Shown here: one piece after another, positions 61,709 through 64,000 of the stretch
How the letters are laid out: each line of letters opens with the position of its first letter
Position numbering within the stretch: the stretch's first letter is position 1
Assembly: GCA_050248275.1 (NCBI GenBank)
Contig: JBFWSR010000018.1
Location: 19,420 to 83,419, forward strand
Direction: 5' to 3'
Length of the DNA: 64,000 nt
Source of the DNA: CAILZL01 sp050248275
Lineage (GTDB): Bacteria > Pseudomonadota > Gammaproteobacteria > Steroidobacterales > Steroidobacteraceae
Translations under genes and position numbers: made by a program
Notes under the pieces: generated by a model
What the model was told of the DNA's origin: nothing
Databases searched by the model: none
The model's input: the letters and a program-made list of their open reading frames with translations, nothing else

Positions 61709-62506
61709 TCAAGCCTTGATTGCACGCGTCAGCAGATAATCCTGACGCAGATGATTATCCTCGAAATACAGGGCAATGAGTTCTTCCAGTTCGCGACGCA
61801 AGGTGGTGAGTCTGGCCGGGTCAGATGCCGCAAGAGTCTGCACCAGCTTGGAGATGGGCCCGATGTTGGTTTCCAGAAACAGGCGATCATGCTGGACGCT
61901 GAGAATCTGGAAGCGCAGCACATCGCGATCGAAACACAGCTCCTTGACGGCATTGCCCAGGCGCTCGCGCACAATGTTCGGATCGCCCCATAAATGCGGC
62001 GGCGCGCAACCCGGAGGCGGCGGTGGCGCATACTTCCCCAGCAAGGCAAACGTCCTGCCGACCACCAGCTCCGGCGGCCAGGTGGCGAAGGCAATCGTGC
62101 CGCCCGGCTTGAGCACCCGCAGCATCTCTCTGACGGCGATCTCCGCACGCGGCGCAAACATGTGACCGAACTGACTGACCACCACATCGAAACGGGCATC
62201 GGCGCACGGCAGAGCTTCCACATCGCCTTCCTGCCAGGCGACCTGCAAATTCATGATGGCCGCATTCTCTCGGGCATGCGCAATGAGATTGGGCGTGAGA
62301 TCGACGCCAGTCACTTGCGCCCCGAGACGCGCAGCGGTCAGCGCCACCACGCCGGTGCCGCAACCCACATCCAGCACTTCCATGCCGCGCGTAATGCCGG
62401 CAAATTTCACCAGACGCGGTGCCGCCGAGCCCGTGAGCATTTCAGTCGGGGCGAAACTTGACCAGCCTTGTTTGGCGTTTTCTTTGAACTGGGCGATGGG
62501 GTCCAT
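61709..62506 (-). CDS. class I SAM-dependent methyltransferase (UbiE-like)
   Basis: 265 residues. Motif I VLDVGCGTGVVAL near 40-52, acidic end of strand 2 (VTGVDLTPNLIAHA), then EGDVEALPCADARFDVVVSQF and LKPGGTIAFATWP. The substrate is not predictable; UbiE-like enzymes act on quinones, lipids or small acids. On the minus strand, convergent with the pseudouridine synthase gene. About 107 bases separate it from the next minus-strand gene. Confidence 0.88.
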   Translation of the reverse strand: MDPIAQFKENAKQGWSSFAPTEMLTGSAAPRLVKFAGITRGMEVLDVGCGTGVVALTAARLGAQVTGVDLTPNLIAHARENAAIMNLQVAWQEGDVEALPCADARFDVVVSQFGHMFAPRAEIAVREMLRVLKPGGTIAFATWPPELVVGRTFALLGKYAPPPPPGCAPPHLWGDPNIVRERLGNAVKELCFDRDVLRFQILSVQHDRLFLETNIGPISKLVQTLAASDPARLTTLRRELEELIALYFEDNHLRQDYLLTRAIKA

Positions 62507-62613
62507 GAGCCTCTCCTGATGCGCGGAATGGATCGGAAATGACGCCGCTGCGTTGTTTCATGGCGGCTCTCAAGAATAGGCTCCCGGCGCTGGCAATGCC
62601 AGCGCACCGGCTG

Positions 62614-63021
62614 CTAGCGGCGATCCAGCAGCAGGAATTCCGCCACCCAAGCGGCGACACGCGGCTGGCAGCCCTGCATGGATGCAGTATGTTCCGGGAT
62701 GTCGAACAGTTCCGGCTCATGAATATAGGGATGAAGCAACGCGCATACGTCGGCAGCGGCGTCACTCAGATCCACGATGCTTCCATTGATGATGTTGAAC
62801 TGGTGCTGATAGTTGCCGGCAATATCGCCGCCGAACACCGTGTGCATGAACAGGGTGCCGTACTTGCAGGAATGCGACAGATCCAGCGGCGTCGCCTCGC
62901 CGCGTTCATGCGCTCGTTCGCACCATTTTGCGAATACGAACTGCCGCGCCAGTGCCAGTTCGGCGCTGGTCAGCGTCAATAATGCCGGAGCAGTGAGGAA
63001 ATTCGCCAAAGTGTCCGCCAT
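62614..63021 (-). CDS. unknown 135-residue protein downstream of the FmdB-like gene
   Basis: No family recognised. Features: helical N-terminus (LTLTSAELALARQFVFAKWC), a Cys/His-rich middle (DLSHSCKYGTLFMHTVFGGD, then AGNYQHQFNIINGSIVDLSD), and a C-terminal stretch HPYIHEPELFDIPEHTASM. Several His, Cys and Asp could bind a metal; this is a guess. It follows the FmdB gene by 28 bases on the same strand, behind the -24/-12 site at 63343-63358, so it may be nitrogen-regulated. Confidence 0.65.
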   Translation of the reverse strand: MADTLANFLTAPALLTLTSAELALARQFVFAKWCERAHERGEATPLDLSHSCKYGTLFMHTVFGGDIAGNYQHQFNIINGSIVDLSDAAADVCALLHPYIHEPELFDIPEHTASMQGCQPRVAAWVAEFLLLDRR

Positions 63022-63049
63022 CGGTCAGTCGATGCATTTGCCAGCAGCT

Positions 63050-63283
63050 TTAATCGACGATCTTGCCGTTCGCACGTTTGTAATTGCTGGTGTGCCCCTC
63101 CTTTGCAGCACGGGCGCGGCCCGCAGCGATGATGCCGGCGCTCTTGCCGGGCGCAGCAGGCGCGGATATCAGTTTCTGCAATCGGTGACCGCCACAGTGC
63201 GGACATGCCGGCATGGTGGAGGACCTGACCAGTAGTTCGAAACGTTGGTTGCATTTCTTGCATAGATAATCGTAGAGAGGCAT
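63050..63283 (-). CDS. FmdB-family zinc-ribbon small protein
   Basis: 77 residues from MPLYDYLCKKCNQRFELLVR. Zinc ribbon C8-x2-C11 and C27-x2-C30 (CPHCGGHRLQKLIS). A basic Ala/Gly/Lys tail follows (KSAGIIAAGRARAAKEGHTS). FmdB-type proteins were first seen near formamidase genes and have regulatory or unknown roles. First gene after a sigma-54-like promoter on the minus strand. Confidence 0.88.
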   Translation of the reverse strand: MPLYDYLCKKCNQRFELLVRSSTMPACPHCGGHRLQKLISAPAAPGKSAGIIAAGRARAAKEGHTSNYKRANGKIVD

Positions 63284-63342
63284 GTGCGCTCCATTGTCAG
63301 GTTTGCGACAAGCCGGTCTATCGGTTTGCCCTTGCCAGAACA

Positions 63343-63358
63343 AGCAAGAACAGTGCCT
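63343..63358 (-). promoter_or_regulatory. sigma-54 promoter of the FmdB-like gene
   Basis: Minus strand reads AGGCACTGTTCTTGCT: GGCAC and TTGCT match, GG and GC are ten bases apart, and only the first T and the seventh base differ from TGGCACG. Predicted start near 63332, a 50-base leader. I found no TGT-N10-ACA within 200 bases upstream, so the activator is uncertain. Confidence 0.65.
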
Positions 63359-63391
63359 CTCGCCCTCCGGTTTACTCCATGAGAAGCATTC

Positions 63392-63706
63392 ATGAGCATC
63401 TATATCAAAACCACGCAGGACGGCCGCAAGGTTGAAGTGATCGGCACGGCCATCTATCTGGATGGCAGGAAGGAGGCGGAACAATTGGTGGCCGTGATCC
63501 AGCATCCCAACTGGCGCGCCATTCTCGACGCTGCGCCGGAGGCCACGCACATGGCCGGCCGTCTGCCGCTGACGGTCGATGAGGCCGAGAAGGCGCAGCG
63601 CGCCATGGATGCGGCGCGTCAGGAATACGAGAACAGTCCCGCCGGCATCGCCGAACGTTCACGTCAGGCCATCAACAGCATGTTGCTGAAACGCAGCGAT
63701 GAGTAA
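63392..63706 (+). CDS. unknown 104-residue protein in the nif-linked region
   Basis: MSIYIKTTQDGRKVEVIGTA starts a short beta segment, then an Ala-rich helical part (PLTVDEAEKAQRAMDAARQE). No Cys, no signal peptide. GAGAAGCATTC before the ATG offers a ribosome site. It is divergent from the FmdB gene, sharing the 108-base gap. No family recognised; coding bias is like its neighbours. Confidence 0.6.
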   Translation: MSIYIKTTQDGRKVEVIGTAIYLDGRKEAEQLVAVIQHPNWRAILDAAPEATHMAGRLPLTVDEAEKAQRAMDAARQEYENSPAGIAERSRQAINSMLLKRSDE

Positions 63707-63805
63707 CCTGTCCCGACATTCAGGGAGTGCTGCTTCACATCTTCATTGATTGAAGGGAATCGATGACATGTCCCCTTTGCCGTAGGCGTCATTCATCACA
63801 CCCTC

Positions 63806-63846
63806 TGTTGCAAACATGACAAACAAAACCGGGAATGGAATTTGCA
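63806..63846 (+). promoter_or_regulatory. candidate NifA site and -24/-12 element before the right-edge gene
   Basis: TGTTGCAAACATGACA (63806-63821) fits TGT-N10-ACA. GGGAATGGAATTTGCA (63831-63846) has GG and GC ten bases apart and a good TTTGCA -12 box but a poor -24 box. The activator site is only about ten bases from the promoter, much closer than usual, so one of the two may be chance. Confidence 0.4.
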
Positions 63847-63900
63847 AAAAACACTGGACAACACAAACACCTGAATCAGCCCTCACTGTCGGAGACCATC

Positions 63901-64000
63901 ATGCTCTCGTATCGCAAACTCAAGCCGGAAGCCAACTTGTGCAACGGTGTCCGTCCCGGCCATCAGATTCCCTGCAATGGCGCGCTGTACCAGTGCAGCG
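63901..64000 (+). CDS. unknown protein, N-terminal part only (cut by the right edge)
   Basis: ATG at 63901, preceded by CGGAGACCATC, opens MLSYRKLKPEANLCNGVRPG followed by HQIPCNGALYQCS. Three Cys in the first 33 residues suggest a metal or disulfide site. Too short for a family call. Upstream candidate NifA/sigma-54 elements make a link to nitrogen fixation possible. Confidence 0.5.
   Translation, partial: MLSYRKLKPEANLCNGVRPGHQIPCNGALYQCS

Noticed and set aside
1..64000. CRISPR arrays, insertion sequences or prophage genes
   Set aside because: No regularly spaced direct repeats, transposase, integrase or phage structural genes were recognised anywhere in the window.

Overview
The window looks like a chromosomal segment of a nitrogen-fixing (diazotrophic) gammaproteobacterium of moderately high GC content. 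The gammaproteobacterial call rests on gene order and families: a QseE-QseG-QseF (GlrK/GlrR) type cluster, ffh-ypjD-corB, rpsF-rpsR-(membrane protein)-rplI-dnaB-alr, 4.5S RNA-dnaX-ybaB-recR, mlaA, bepA and srkA. No genus is claimed.

Left part (about 1-44 kb), mostly housekeeping. It holds the edge of a class III cyclase, dusA, a large PAS/GAF/GGDEF/EAL sensor, typA, srkA, galE and the GlrK-lipoprotein-GlrR cluster. Then come ffh, ypjD, a corB interrupted by an in-frame amber codon, radA, and a eukaryote-like signalling triplet (CHASE2 Ser/Thr kinase, PP2C phosphatase, FHA protein). These are followed by alr, dnaB, the rplI/rpsR/rpsF group, an IclR regulator, tRNA-Ser with a broken second copy, dapA, a GcvR-like protein, bcp, phoH and bepA. 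The last stretch holds mlaA, recR, ybaB, dnaX, 4.5S RNA, a hydrolase, uvrB, an aminotransferase, tRNA-Asn and a small AT-richer DUF3800 gene.

Right part (about 45-64 kb), nitrogen fixation. nifH-D-K-E-N-X, the NifX-associated DUF269 and DUF683 genes, a 2[4Fe-4S] ferredoxin and nifQ run leftwards from a -24/-12 (sigma-54) promoter with a NifA-type upstream site. Diverging from it is a second set: a receiver-domain protein that lacks the phospho-acceptor Asp, a NifO-like ArsC-family protein and a rhodanese-ankyrin fusion, behind its own -24/-12 site. After a PPOX-family gene with a premature stop comes the most striking locus. Two tandem NifA-type sites and a consensus -24/-12 promoter precede an overlapping operon of group II truncated globin, ankyrin protein, Rieske protein, YgfZ and an unknown 106-residue protein. 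Another -24/-12 site points into an FmdB-type zinc-ribbon gene, and a weaker candidate lies before the gene cut by the right edge.

Reading (inference): nitrogen limitation would switch on not only nitrogenase and cofactor assembly but also an accessory oxygen/sulfur/Fe-S handling set built from a globin, two paralogous ankyrin proteins, a rhodanese, a Rieske protein and YgfZ. nifA, nifL, nifB, nifU, nifS and nifV are not in this window. Promoter and NifA-site calls are from reading the sequence against the consensus and have not been tested.
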